This document shows, piece by piece, positions 1 to 7,798 of a DNA stretch of 64,000 bases. Each line of letters opens with the position of its first letter. The stretch's first letter is position 1. Under the pieces are notes generated by a model, which was not told where the DNA came from, did no database searches, and worked only from the letters and a program-made list of their open reading frames with translations. The DNA is from CALAED01 sp036378315 (GTDB lineage: Bacteria > Actinomycetota > Actinomycetes > Streptosporangiales > Streptosporangiaceae). Made by a program: the position numbers and the translations under genes. The DNA lies in assembly GCA_036378315.1 (NCBI GenBank), contig DASUWU010000066.1, forward strand, positions 11,355 to 75,354, given 5' to 3'.

Positions 1-651
1 CACCGCTTTGAGGTAGAAGTCCATCGTGGCGTGGAAGACGCCGCAGAACTCCGCGCACCGGCCGTGCCACTGCCCCGCGTGGTCGAACGTCAGCGTGAAG
101 CTGTTGGTGTGGTTGGGGAAAGCGTCAACCTTGATCTTCAGTGCGGGCACCCAGAAGGAGTGCTGGACATCGGTCGAGGTCAGCCGGATCTGGACCGGCC
201 GTCCCGTCGGCACGACCATCGTGGGGAACCGGCCGTTCGTGCAGATGTTGGTGATGTTGACCGGCCGGCCCGTGTAGCGGAAGTTCCAGCACCACTGGAA
301 GGCGACCACGTCGACGTTCACCGCCGCCCGGCCGCCCCGCGCGCCGCCCTGCGCGCCGCCCGCCGGGCCGGCGGCGCCGGGCCCGAGCGTACGCTCCGGG
401 TCGATCGACCGGTGGAGCCGTGAGTTCGCGCTCGCGGTGCTGTAGACCAGGAACGCGGCGATCCCGGCCAGCAGCACCGCGTAGCAGCCCTCCACCACCG
501 GCACCGATGTGCGCCGCGACGGCGCGGCGCCGCGCCTGGCGCGCCGCCGCACCAGGGCGAAGGTGACCGCCGCGAGCACGAGCACGAACACCGCGGCGGC
601 GATGCTCACCTCGAGCCGGAAGATCTGCTCGAAGATATCCCGAAAGATCAC
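1..651 (-). CDS. coxB: cytochrome c oxidase subunit II, 3' end cut by the window edge
   Basis: Carries the CuA centre that takes electrons from cytochrome c into the aa3-type oxidase at the outer face of the membrane. The visible 217 residues have an N-terminal hydrophobic helix (about 14-34), a second one (about 52-68), a Gly/Ala-rich linker and the beta-barrel domain. That domain has the aromatic FQWCWNF stretch and the full copper site: HSFW, then CAEFC, GVFH and ATM. The start is GTG, with AAGGGA six bases upstream. It lies 24 bases behind the cytochrome b gene and is probably co-transcribed with it. The C-terminus and any following oxidase subunit I gene are outside the window. Confidence 0.93.
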   Translation of the reverse strand, partial: MIFRDIFEQIFRLEVSIAAAVFVLVLAAVTFALVRRRARRGAAPSRRTSVPVVEGCYAVLLAGIAAFLVYSTASANSRLHRSIDPERTLGPGAAGPAGGAQGGARGGRAAVNVDVVAFQWCWNFRYTGRPVNITNICTNGRFPTMVVPTGRPVQIRLTSTDVQHSFWVPALKIKVDAFPNHTNSFTLTFDHAGQWHGRCAEFCGVFHATMDFYLKAV

Positions 652-675
652 GGCGTTCCCTTCGTCATCCTGGGC

Positions 676-2349
676 CTACTGACCTTCACTGCCGTCACCG
701 GTGCTCCGCGGCTGGTCCTCGCCGTCCATGGTCGTGACCTCGACGCGGTTTCCCAGGTAGAAGCGATTCAGCCGGGCGCGCACCTGCGCCTTGATCCGCC
801 CGGGCGTCGGTAGCGGTAGGACGTGCACCGGGAGCGGCGCCGCCTCGGGCCGGTAGGTGCGCAACCGGGCCTTCGCGTCCGGGTCGAGCTCCCGATGTCC
901 GGCGACGTAGTCGCCGCCGGGCAGGCGCACGACGACGCCGCTCGCCCGCTGTGCCCTGGCCACCAGCACGTCGTGCCGTTGCAGGCGGACGCAGGCGTAC
1001 CGGGTGACGAAGAACGCCACCACGGGCCCCACGAGGACCGCGATGCGGAAGAACCAGGTCAGCGGGAACAGCGAGATGTTGAACTTGTCGGCGATGACGT
1101 CGTTGCCGCCCGCCGCCCACAGCAGCCCGTACAGCACGATGCCGGCCGCGCCGATCGCGGTGCGCGTCGGCGCGTTGCGCGGCCGGTCGAGCACCTGGTG
1201 CGGTCGCCGGTCGCCGGTCGCGAACCGCTCGAAGAACGGGTAGAGGTAGATCACCACGAACAGCCCGACCGGCAGCACGACCCCCGGGACGAACACGTTC
1301 CAGATGAAGACGTGCCCGGCCACCGTCGTGGTGAGGTTCGGCATCAGGCGCAGCCCGCCCTCGACGAAGGACAGGTACCAGTCGGGCTGGGAGCCGGCCG
1401 AGTCCTGGTCGGGGCGGTACGGACCGTACAGCCAGACCGGGTTGATCTGGAAGATCGTCCCCATCAGCGCGAGCACCCCGAAGACGAACACGAACAGCGC
1501 CGTCGTGCTCCCGATGAACTCCGGGAAGAGCGGCGCGCCGACGACGTTGTCGTGCCGCTCGCGGGCGCCGGGCCACTGCGTGTGCTTCTGGTGCCACAAG
1601 ATCATCAGATGGGCCGAGATCAGGGCGATCAGCAGCCCGGGGATCAGCAGGATGTGCGCGGTGAACAGGCGCGGGATGAAGTCCTCGCCGGGGAACTGGC
1701 CGCCGAAGACGAAGAAGGCGATGTAGGTGCCGACCAGCGGTACCGACAGCATCATGCCCTGGGCGATGCGCACCCCGGCGCCCGAGAGCAGGTCGTCGGG
1801 GAGCGAGTAGCCGGCGAAGCCCTCGGCGATGGCGAGCACCAGCAGCGTCGTGCCGATCACCCAGTTGATCTCGCGCGGCTTGCGGAACGCCCCGGTGAAG
1901 AAGATGCGCAGCATGTGCAGCGAGATCGCCGCGACGAACAGGAGGGCCGCCCAGTGGTGGATCTGCCGCATCAGCAGGCCGCCCCGCACGTCGAAGGTGA
2001 TGTGCAGCGTGGAGGCGTAGGCCTGGCTCATCTCGACGCCATCGAGCCGTACGTACGAGCCCTGGTAAACGACTTCTTCCATCCCCGGCTTGAAAAAGAA
2101 CGTCAAGAAAACGCCGGTCGCCACCAGAATGATGAAGGAGTAGAGCGCGAGTTCGCCGAGCAGGAACGACCAGTGTTGCGGAAACGCCTTGCTCAGCTCG
2201 GAACGCAGCGCGCCGGCCACGCCCAGCCGCTCGTCAAGGCCCCGTTCGGTGCCCTTCGCCAGCCGGCCCAGCCGTGACGCAGCCCTCATCCGCCCACTCC
2301 ATCCGACGCCACCAGAAGCCGTCTTCCCTGTTTCCGTGGTCGAAACCAT
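676..2349 (-). CDS. qcrB: cytochrome bc1 complex cytochrome b subunit (first copy)
   Basis: Membrane subunit that oxidises menaquinol and passes electrons through two b hemes. Of 557 residues, the first 45 or so are a basic soluble extension. Then come the cytochrome b helices with both heme ligand pairs visible: HHW...SLHMLR in one helix pair and AHILL...SAHLM in the next. The quinol-site region follows, and the polypeptide ends in a long hydrophilic actinobacterial-type tail. A second copy of 533 residues lies at 46710-48311. No qcrA or qcrC is beside either. Here the partner is oxidase subunit II just downstream, so the pair may serve a branch or isoform of the bc1-aa3 supercomplex (inference). 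It is divergent from the gene at 2533. Confidence 0.93.
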   Translation of the reverse strand: MVSTTETGKTASGGVGWSGRMRAASRLGRLAKGTERGLDERLGVAGALRSELSKAFPQHWSFLLGELALYSFIILVATGVFLTFFFKPGMEEVVYQGSYVRLDGVEMSQAYASTLHITFDVRGGLLMRQIHHWAALLFVAAISLHMLRIFFTGAFRKPREINWVIGTTLLVLAIAEGFAGYSLPDDLLSGAGVRIAQGMMLSVPLVGTYIAFFVFGGQFPGEDFIPRLFTAHILLIPGLLIALISAHLMILWHQKHTQWPGARERHDNVVGAPLFPEFIGSTTALFVFVFGVLALMGTIFQINPVWLYGPYRPDQDSAGSQPDWYLSFVEGGLRLMPNLTTTVAGHVFIWNVFVPGVVLPVGLFVVIYLYPFFERFATGDRRPHQVLDRPRNAPTRTAIGAAGIVLYGLLWAAGGNDVIADKFNISLFPLTWFFRIAVLVGPVVAFFVTRYACVRLQRHDVLVARAQRASGVVVRLPGGDYVAGHRELDPDAKARLRTYRPEAAPLPVHVLPLPTPGRIKAQVRARLNRFYLGNRVEVTTMDGEDQPRSTGDGSEGQ

Positions 2350-2467
2350 GGGATGGGATTCGAAGTGGTTTCAGCCACGTGGTGCGGGCAGGGGCCCCGG
2401 AACAGGAAATTCCGACATCGCACGCGCATTCGTAGAGGTGGTGTGATCCGTGACCGAGCCGGGGAGC

Positions 2468-2493
2468 GACCGGAGCGGCTGACCGGAGCGGCT
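2468..2493. repeat. 13-bp tandem duplication
   Basis: GACCGGAGCGGCT occurs twice in immediate succession in the 183-bp spacer between the divergent cytochrome b gene and the gene at 2533. It lies about 40 bases before the latter's start. It may be a short expansion without function or a doubled protein-binding site; the sequence alone does not decide. Confidence 0.6.
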
Positions 2494-2532
2494 GGCCCGA
2501 GCGGGTCGGCACCAAAGCGGGTAGGAGTGTTC

Positions 2533-3060
2533 ATGAAGCGGATGATCAAGACCGGCGCGGACAAGGCGGCCGGCCTTGCCTCGAACCTGGCCTCGGGTGC
2601 CGCCGGCGCGGCCGGCGCCGCCTGGGACACGGCTCGCCACCGCATGGTGGGCGACGACCAAGCGGCGGCCGCGCGCTGGCTCGTCGTGACCATCGCCTGT
2701 CCCCCCGAACGGCTGACGCGGCCCGCCGGACTGCCCGAGCCGATCGAACGGCTGCAGCGCGAGGCCGAGGTCGAGGTCAGGGTCCAGCCGGCGCCCGGCG
2801 ACCGCGGTACCGAGCTGGGCGTGCGGCTGAGCCGGCCGCGGGCCGACGGAGCCCCCACCGGGATCCCGTCCAACATCGCCGCTCGGCTCAGCGGCAACGA
2901 CCCGCGGCAACGCCTCAGGACGGCGCTGCGGGACGCCAAGTCGCTGATCGAGACCGGCGAGGTGCTGCGGCCCGACACCCCGCCGACGACGCGTCCGACG
3001 ATCACCGGCAAGGTCATGGAACTCGCGACCAAGCGGGCCGGAGGGGAGGGCCGGCTGTGA
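2533..3060 (+). CDS. hypothetical protein coupled to an alcohol dehydrogenase
   Basis: I do not recognise this 175-residue protein. It begins with a basic stretch and an Ala/Gly-rich amphipathic segment (about 10-40). A compact domain follows with a beta strand WLVVTIAC, a Pro-rich turn and an acidic helix, and the C-terminal half is rich in Arg and Thr. The ATG at 2533 was chosen because GGAG lies seven to eight bases upstream; the frame is open for 60 further codons, but that part is Arg-rich and has no site. Its stop overlaps the start of the dehydrogenase (GTGA), so the two are translationally coupled and should work together. Confidence 0.7.
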   Translation: MKRMIKTGADKAAGLASNLASGAAGAAGAAWDTARHRMVGDDQAAAARWLVVTIACPPERLTRPAGLPEPIERLQREAEVEVRVQPAPGDRGTELGVRLSRPRADGAPTGIPSNIAARLSGNDPRQRLRTALRDAKSLIETGEVLRPDTPPTTRPTITGKVMELATKRAGGEGRL

Positions 3061-4226
3061 AGGCCGTCACCTGGCAGGGAACCAATCACCTGACCGTCGA
3101 AAACGTGCCCGACCCGCGGATCCTCAACGAGCAGGACGCGATCGTGAAGGTCGGCCTCACCGCCACCTGCGGCTCCGACCTGCATCTCCTGGGCGGGTAC
3201 GTGCCGGCGATGCGGGCCGGCGACGTGATCGGCCACGAGTTCCTCGGCGAGATCGTCGAGGTCGGCCCGCGGGTACGCGAGCACAAGGTCGGCGACAGGG
3301 TCGTCGTGACCTCGTTCATCTCGTGCGGTCGTTGCTGGTACTGCCAGCACGACGAGTGGTCGCTGTGCGACAACAGCAACACCAACCCGGGCATCGCGCA
3401 GGCGATGTGGGGTTACGAGACGGGTGGCGTCTTCGGCTACTCGCACGCGATGGGCGGCTTCAAGGGCAGCCACGCCGAGTACGTGCGGGTGCCCTTCGCC
3501 GACTACGGCGCCTTCAAGGTCCCGGACGACGTCGACGACCAGAGCGCGGTCTTCGCCTCCGACGCCGCGCCCACCGGGTGGATGGGCGCCGACCTCGGCG
3601 GCGTCTCCCCCGGCGACGTCGTGGCCGTCTGGGGCGCCGGCGGGGTCGGCCAGATGGCCGCCCGCGCGGCGGCGCTGCTCGGTGCCGAGCAGGTCATCGT
3701 CATCGACCGCATCCCGGAGCGGCTCGAGCAGGCCAGGCGGTACGCGAGCGCGGAGACGATCGACTACACGGCCACCGACGTCGGTGCGGAGCTGCGCGAA
3801 CGGACCGGCGGCCGCGGCCCTGACGTCTGCATCGAGGCGGTCGGGCTCGAGGCCCACAGCCCGGGCCCCGAGTACGCCTACGACCAGGTCAAGCAGCAGC
3901 TCAGGATGCACAGCGACCGGCCGACCGCCGTCCGTGAGGCGATCATGGCCTGCCGCAAGGGCGGGTCGGTGTTCATCCTGGGCGTCTTCGGCGGGGTCGT
4001 CGACAAGTTCCCGCTGGGCGCGCTCATGAACAAGGGCCTCACGGTGCGCGGCGCGCAGCAGCACGGACAGCGGTACGCCCCGATGCTGCTGGACCGGATC
4101 GCCAAGGGGGAGCTGGACACGCGCCATCTCGTGACGCACGAGCTGCCGCTGGACCAGGCGCCAGAGGCGTACCAGATGTTCAAGAACAAGGACGACGGCT
4201 GCGTCCGCGCCGTCTTCCGGCCCTGA
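3057..4226 (+). CDS. zinc-dependent alcohol dehydrogenase (formaldehyde-dehydrogenase-like MDR family)
   Basis: Medium-chain dehydrogenase of 389 residues that oxidises an alcohol or aldehyde adduct with NAD(P). The catalytic zinc ligands are visible as Cys in ATCGSD and His-Glu in GHEFLG. The structural zinc lobe has the cysteines of ISCGRCWYCQ and a later SLC. The nucleotide fold shows GAGGVGQ followed by VIVIDR. Length and motifs fit the glutathione-independent formaldehyde dehydrogenase-like branch. The start GTG overlaps the stop of the preceding small gene. The true substrate cannot be read from the sequence. Confidence 0.92.
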   Translation: MKAVTWQGTNHLTVENVPDPRILNEQDAIVKVGLTATCGSDLHLLGGYVPAMRAGDVIGHEFLGEIVEVGPRVREHKVGDRVVVTSFISCGRCWYCQHDEWSLCDNSNTNPGIAQAMWGYETGGVFGYSHAMGGFKGSHAEYVRVPFADYGAFKVPDDVDDQSAVFASDAAPTGWMGADLGGVSPGDVVAVWGAGGVGQMAARAAALLGAEQVIVIDRIPERLEQARRYASAETIDYTATDVGAELRERTGGRGPDVCIEAVGLEAHSPGPEYAYDQVKQQLRMHSDRPTAVREAIMACRKGGSVFILGVFGGVVDKFPLGALMNKGLTVRGAQQHGQRYAPMLLDRIAKGELDTRHLVTHELPLDQAPEAYQMFKNKDDGCVRAVFRP

Positions 4227-4401
4227 CCGGGGGCGACCGTCATCGGGCGGGCCCGACCGTTCGACATGAAGGAGTGCGGAAGAAGGCATGGCGTTTCTTC
4301 ATGGCGAGAAACGCGAGCCCGGCATTACCTCTCGCATTCTGCGGTACCTGTCGGGCTTCAGTGCCCTTGTGCGGCGCGAATGCAGTTATGGGGTAGCGGA
4401 A

Positions 4402-4611
4402 TCAGGCGCGCGGAATCCGATCGGTGCGAATGCGGGTGATGAGTCCCGACCACTCCGTACGGGTGAACGCGAGGACGGCGCCTGAGCGGTTGAGGGAGTC
4501 ACGGACCAGCACAGCCTCGCCGCGCCTGGCGACTTCGACGCATTCGTCAGGGGTACTCGCGCTGCTCTTGCGCCAGGCGAGTGGAGGAAGGTGATCCGAT
4601 CGGGCAGGCAT
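4402..4611 (-). CDS. DUF397 domain protein
   Basis: A 69-residue protein with the family hallmarks WRKSS near residue 13, CVEVA, VLVRDS and the closing AFTRTEW. DUF397 proteins are common in actinobacteria next to XRE-DUF5753 regulators and are thought to act as their small partners, much like the whiJ-type loci of Streptomyces. The start at 4611 is supported by GGAGGG about eight bases upstream; an ATG at 4626 has no such site. It lies 188 bases downstream of the XRE gene on the same strand. Confidence 0.88.
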   Translation of the reverse strand: MPARSDHLPPLAWRKSSASTPDECVEVARRGEAVLVRDSLNRSGAVLAFTRTEWSGLITRIRTDRIPRA

Positions 4612-4799
4612 CCTGCGACCCTCCATTCGTCGTGGGTGGGGCCCCGGCTCGCCGCCGAATCGGGGAAGTCATCCAGCGTGCTGGAAGTGAGCAGAGCACA
4701 CACGACCCCACGACACTGTGGAAAAATTCCCAGTCAGGAGTGTAAACGGCAGGGCCTCGTGCGCCTATCCCAGAAGATCGCCGCGAGGCCTGGCGTCCG

Positions 4800-5672
4800 T
4801 CAGGACATGAGCTCCTCTGCCACGTCCCCGATGAGCTGGAGCGATCGCTCCTTCGGCAGCGCCTCGTTCATCAGTACCTCGAACCAGTCGCGGTATTCGG
4901 AAATCCGGGGGTCGTCGCCGGTGATGAGGACGCTGGCGCTGCGCCCACCCTCGAGGTAGAGCACGTCGGCCAGGTCCCCCTCGAATTCGAGCAAGGTGAA
5001 CGGCCCGTTCAGCCCGCGGTGGGCACCTGCGCTGAACGGGATCACACGTACCATCACACGCTCGTCGTGCTCGGCCGTGTCGATGATGTGCCGTAGCTGG
5101 TTCGGCATGATCGCTGGATCGCGTTTGATGCCAACGTGGCGGCGGATCACCGCCTCGTCGAGGACATAGAACTGCCAGGGCTGCTCTTCCCGCTTGGCCA
5201 GTTCGCGCTGTCGCTGCATGCGGATCTTGACCACCGGGGCCACTTTGACCGGCCCGACGAAGTCCGCGGTGAGTACCTCGGCGTACTCCTCGGTCTGCAG
5301 CGGCCCCGGGACGACCGCGCCCTGAAAGCGGCGCATGAACGTGGCGCCCGCCTCATAGCCGATGTACTGGTAGTAGGTGTCGGAGATCTCGCTCCTGTAG
5401 ATGCTCCACCAGCCGGGTTCGCGCGCACCTCGGGCCCATTCCTGAAGGCGGGCCTGACGGCTCTCCGAGGTGACGCCGTACAGCAGGAGCAACGCCTGAA
5501 GATCGGTCTTGGTGATGCTGCTCTTGCCGCCCTCGATGCGGATGAGCTTGGACGGAGACCAGTCCAGGCTGCGCGCCACTTGCTCCTGGGTGAGGTTCTG
5601 CTCCTTTCTGAGTCGGATCAGCTCGTTGCGGAGAAGGGCGCTCTGGACTACCGGTCCCTGATCACGAGCCAT
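4800..5672 (-). CDS. XRE-family helix-turn-helix regulator with DUF5753
   Basis: A 290-residue DNA-binding regulator. Residues about 15-65 form the HTH (LRKEQNLTQEQVARSL then SPSKLIRIEGG), and the remainder is the DUF5753 sensor region typical of actinobacterial developmental or antibiotic regulators. ATG 5672 was chosen because the HTH begins shortly after it and GGAGAG lies about ten bases upstream; the longer frame adds 61 low-quality residues. G+C is lower than in neighbouring genes. The 360-bp upstream region holds a CRP-like palindrome and an 8-bp inverted repeat that could control it. Confidence 0.92.
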   Translation of the reverse strand: MARDQGPVVQSALLRNELIRLRKEQNLTQEQVARSLDWSPSKLIRIEGGKSSITKTDLQALLLLYGVTSESRQARLQEWARGAREPGWWSIYRSEISDTYYQYIGYEAGATFMRRFQGAVVPGPLQTEEYAEVLTADFVGPVKVAPVVKIRMQRQRELAKREEQPWQFYVLDEAVIRRHVGIKRDPAIMPNQLRHIIDTAEHDERVMVRVIPFSAGAHRGLNGPFTLLEFEGDLADVLYLEGGRSASVLITGDDPRISEYRDWFEVLMNEALPKERSLQLIGDVAEELMS

Positions 5673-5805
5673 CCCGATTCTCGCTCTCCGTAGTCGTATG
5701 ACTGCTCGGCCATAAGTTGGCGTCACAGTAGCTAGCGTTGTGGTTGCTGGCAGATTGGTATGTGACAGGGTAGTGATCTTGCCGATCGCGCGTGAGGAAA
5801 CCGGA

Positions 5806-5819
5806 GTGACACAGGTCAC
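5806..5819. promoter_or_regulatory. CRP-type palindrome GTGAC-ACAG-GTCAC
   Basis: The 14-bp site is a perfect palindrome around a 4-base centre and matches the GTG-N6-GNCAC pattern described for Crp in Streptomyces. With its flanks it reads AGTGA-N6-TCACA, one base short of the classic TGTGA-N6-TCACA. It lies 134 bp before the XRE start and 216 bp before the reading frame leading into the first cyclic-nucleotide-binding paralog. Direction of control is unknown. Confidence 0.5.
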
Positions 5820-5829
5820 ACCACGCCGA

Positions 5830-5853
5830 GAGGAGGTAAATCGCAACCTCCTC
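5830..5853. repeat. perfect 8-bp inverted repeat, possible operator
   Basis: GAGGAGGT and ACCTCCTC are separated by eight bases (AAATCGCA). The centre-to-centre spacing of 16 bp would suit a dimeric DNA-binding protein. The position upstream of the XRE gene makes autoregulation possible. As RNA the arm also resembles a ribosome binding site, but no start codon follows at a useful distance. Confidence 0.45.
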
Positions 5854-6034
5854 ACTTACCATCTTATTAACTGACACATGGCAAATTGGAGGGCATCGGT
5901 CCGCTAGCGGCCAACTCGACGGACGGCAGCTGGCGCGATCTTTACTGTGAGTCAGGGGGAGTGCTGAGAGTGAGGTCGTCGTCCAGGCCCGTGCTGATTG
6001 CTTTTAACGAGCGTCTTGGCGAAGTGGGGGCATT

Positions 6035-6133
6035 GTGGCGCTGTGGAGCGGCGAGAGTGAAGCCTTCAACGCCGTAGTCGCGCCAGTGCGGTCGCCGTGG
6101 TGGCGGCCGCCCGCGGTCCGGCGGGCGTCATGA
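6035..6133 (+). CDS. 32-codon ORF coupled to cyclase-like paralog 1
   Basis: Starts at GTG with GGGGG five bases upstream and ends in TGA that overlaps the ATG of the large gene (ATGA at 6130-6133). It encodes 32 residues, beginning VALWS and containing APVRSP. The same arrangement, also 32 codons long and with ALWS and APDRSP, precedes the second paralog at 10422-10520. Matching length, motifs and overlap suggest a real small protein or a leader that controls translation of the large gene. No function is known to me. Confidence 0.55.
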   Translation: MALWSGESEAFNAVVAPVRSPWWRPPAVRRAS

Positions 6134-7764
6134 GGGCGCCGGCGAAGACCTTGGGGTGGGGGCTTGTCGCCGTGTCGTTGCTCATCTCCGGCGGCATCTT
6201 CGGCGGTGCCGGCGGCTTCTTCGGCGCGGGGCTGCTGCTGGTGTACGCCATCCCGATCTGGGGCTTCACCCGGAACCAGCGGAGGCTGACCAAGAAGGGA
6301 AGCGAGCTCGCGACGAGCGTCGATGAGGTCGAGGGCCTCATCGACCGCGACGCGGCCGCCTTCCGATGGGTGTTCGCGGTCTTCTTCCCCTGGCGGGGGG
6401 ACGCGGAGCCGCCCGGCCGCCCCGGCGGGCTCGTCCGGGCGCCGCGGGCGCGGGCCGGCGTCCCGTCGGCCCCGTTGGTGACTTCGCTGACGTCCGCTCC
6501 GCCGGAGAACTCCTCTGCCGGATCCGTTCCTGGTTCGAGGCCGGCCGCCGATGAGTCGACGGAACGGGAGCCCGGCGCCGCGCAGGTGACGTTCTGGCAG
6601 GTGCTCACGGCCGCCGAACGTACGGCGCTCAAGGCCATCGCGACCGACCGCCGCTTCCTGACCGGCGCGATGCTGTGCCGGGAGGGCACACCCGGCGAGT
6701 GGGTCTACCTGATCCGATCCGGCTGGACCAAGGTCTGCGTCCAGACTCCCAAGGGCGAACGGATCATCGCCAGGCGCGGCCCCGGCGACATCGTCGGCGA
6801 GCGCGCGGTGATGCCGACCGGCACCCGCTCGGCCTCCGTCATCGCCGAGGAGATCGTTCACGCCTACGTCGTGGCCGCCGGCGACTTCCTCGCCTTCGTC
6901 CGGAGCCACCCGAGGCTGCTCGACGTGCTCGACCGCCAGCTGTACGGGCGGCTCACCGAAGAGCCCGCCAGCCCGGCGCCCAGCGCCAGGACGGCCGGCC
7001 GGCCGGCGCACCCGTCGCCCACGGCGGTGCCCGCGCCCCCGCCCCCGGCGGCGTCCTCGGCTCCGTCGTGGACGGGGCAGAACTGCTCGATCGTGCTGCT
7101 CGACGTCACCGCGTTCGGCGCCCGCAACCGCACCGACGCCGACCGGCTGACCATCCGCCGGGTGATGTACCAGATCCTGCAGACCGCATTCGAGAGCGCC
7201 GGGATGTCCTGGGCCGAATGTCACCGTGACGATCGAGGGGACGGAGTGCTCGTGATCGTGCCACCCGGCACGCCGACCGACACGGTCGTCGACGCGGTGC
7301 TCGCCCACCTGGTCCCCGGTCTGGCCAGGCACAACGGCCAGGCGGACGAGGCCACCCGCTTCCAGCTACGGGTCGCCCTCGACGTCGGCCCGGTGATCTC
7401 CGACCCGGAAGGCGTCTCGGGTCAGGCGATCATCCATGCCGCCCGCCTGCTCGACTGCCCGGTGCTCAAACGGCACCTCGCCAGGGACGCCGCCCACGTC
7501 GGCCTCATCGTCTCCAGCCACGTCCACGACAACGTCATCATCCACCACACCGGGCGCGCCGTGCCGGGCGGCTTCCAGCGGGTGACCTTCCAGGGGAAGG
7601 AATCGAGGATCAACGCCTGGATGTACCTCGCCGGGCTGCCCGCCGGCATCCCGCCCGCCGTTCCGCTCATGCGGTACCCGTCGTGGGCCTCCATCAGGCC
7701 GCCGACCTGGCTCAGGAGGATGTCAGGGCGGTCACGGCGGACCCGGCCGCCGGTGCCGAGGTGA
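6130..7764 (+). CDS. membrane protein with cyclic-nucleotide-binding and class III cyclase-like domains (paralog 1)
   Basis: A 544-residue protein. Residues about 8-45 form a hydrophobic hairpin, followed by a basic and charged linker and a low-complexity stretch. A cNMP-binding domain at about 150-275 has the phosphate cassette pattern GERAVM...TRSAS. A Pro/Ala-rich linker follows. The last domain (about 315-500) resembles class III nucleotide cyclases: LLDVTAF and RGDGVLV supply the two metal-binding aspartates, AARLL the Arg region, and QGKES a late strand. The Asn that normally precedes AAR is Ile. It could make or bind a cyclic nucleotide at the membrane (inference). ATG 6130 was preferred over GTG 6097 because it overlaps the upstream ORF and aligns with paralog 2. 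Confidence 0.85.
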   Translation: MRAPAKTLGWGLVAVSLLISGGIFGGAGGFFGAGLLLVYAIPIWGFTRNQRRLTKKGSELATSVDEVEGLIDRDAAAFRWVFAVFFPWRGDAEPPGRPGGLVRAPRARAGVPSAPLVTSLTSAPPENSSAGSVPGSRPAADESTEREPGAAQVTFWQVLTAAERTALKAIATDRRFLTGAMLCREGTPGEWVYLIRSGWTKVCVQTPKGERIIARRGPGDIVGERAVMPTGTRSASVIAEEIVHAYVVAAGDFLAFVRSHPRLLDVLDRQLYGRLTEEPASPAPSARTAGRPAHPSPTAVPAPPPPAASSAPSWTGQNCSIVLLDVTAFGARNRTDADRLTIRRVMYQILQTAFESAGMSWAECHRDDRGDGVLVIVPPGTPTDTVVDAVLAHLVPGLARHNGQADEATRFQLRVALDVGPVISDPEGVSGQAIIHAARLLDCPVLKRHLARDAAHVGLIVSSHVHDNVIIHHTGRAVPGGFQRVTFQGKESRINAWMYLAGLPAGIPPAVPLMRYPSWASIRPPTWLRRMSGRSRRTRPPVPR

Positions 7765-7798
7765 TGCCGCCGCGCCGGCGCGGACGGCCCCGTGGGGC

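Larger units (their letters stand above)
5673..6034. other. intergenic regulatory region between XRE gene and cyclase-like paralog 1
   Basis: This 362-bp stretch is distinctly poorer in G+C than its flanks and has no convincing gene. It contains a CRP-type palindrome (5806-5819), a perfect 8-bp inverted repeat (5830-5853) and a T/A-rich patch near 5860-5885. It separates divergent genes, so it must hold at least two promoters, but no -35/-10 pair stands out clearly. Confidence 0.6.

Noticed and set aside
1..423. Plus-strand ORFs over the window start
   Set aside because: They are shadows of the minus-strand oxidase subunit II gene, which has a complete copper site.
4288..4485. 65-codon plus-strand ORF with an AAGG-like site
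   Set aside because: It overlaps the 3' end of the well-supported DUF397 gene on the other strand, resembles no family and has a composition typical of a chance frame.
6097..6129. Upstream GTG starts for cyclase-like paralog 1 (and GTG 10500 for paralog 2)
   Set aside because: In copy 1 the homologous frame is stopped by TGA at 6058, while the overlapping 32-codon ORFs point to the ATG starts in both copies.
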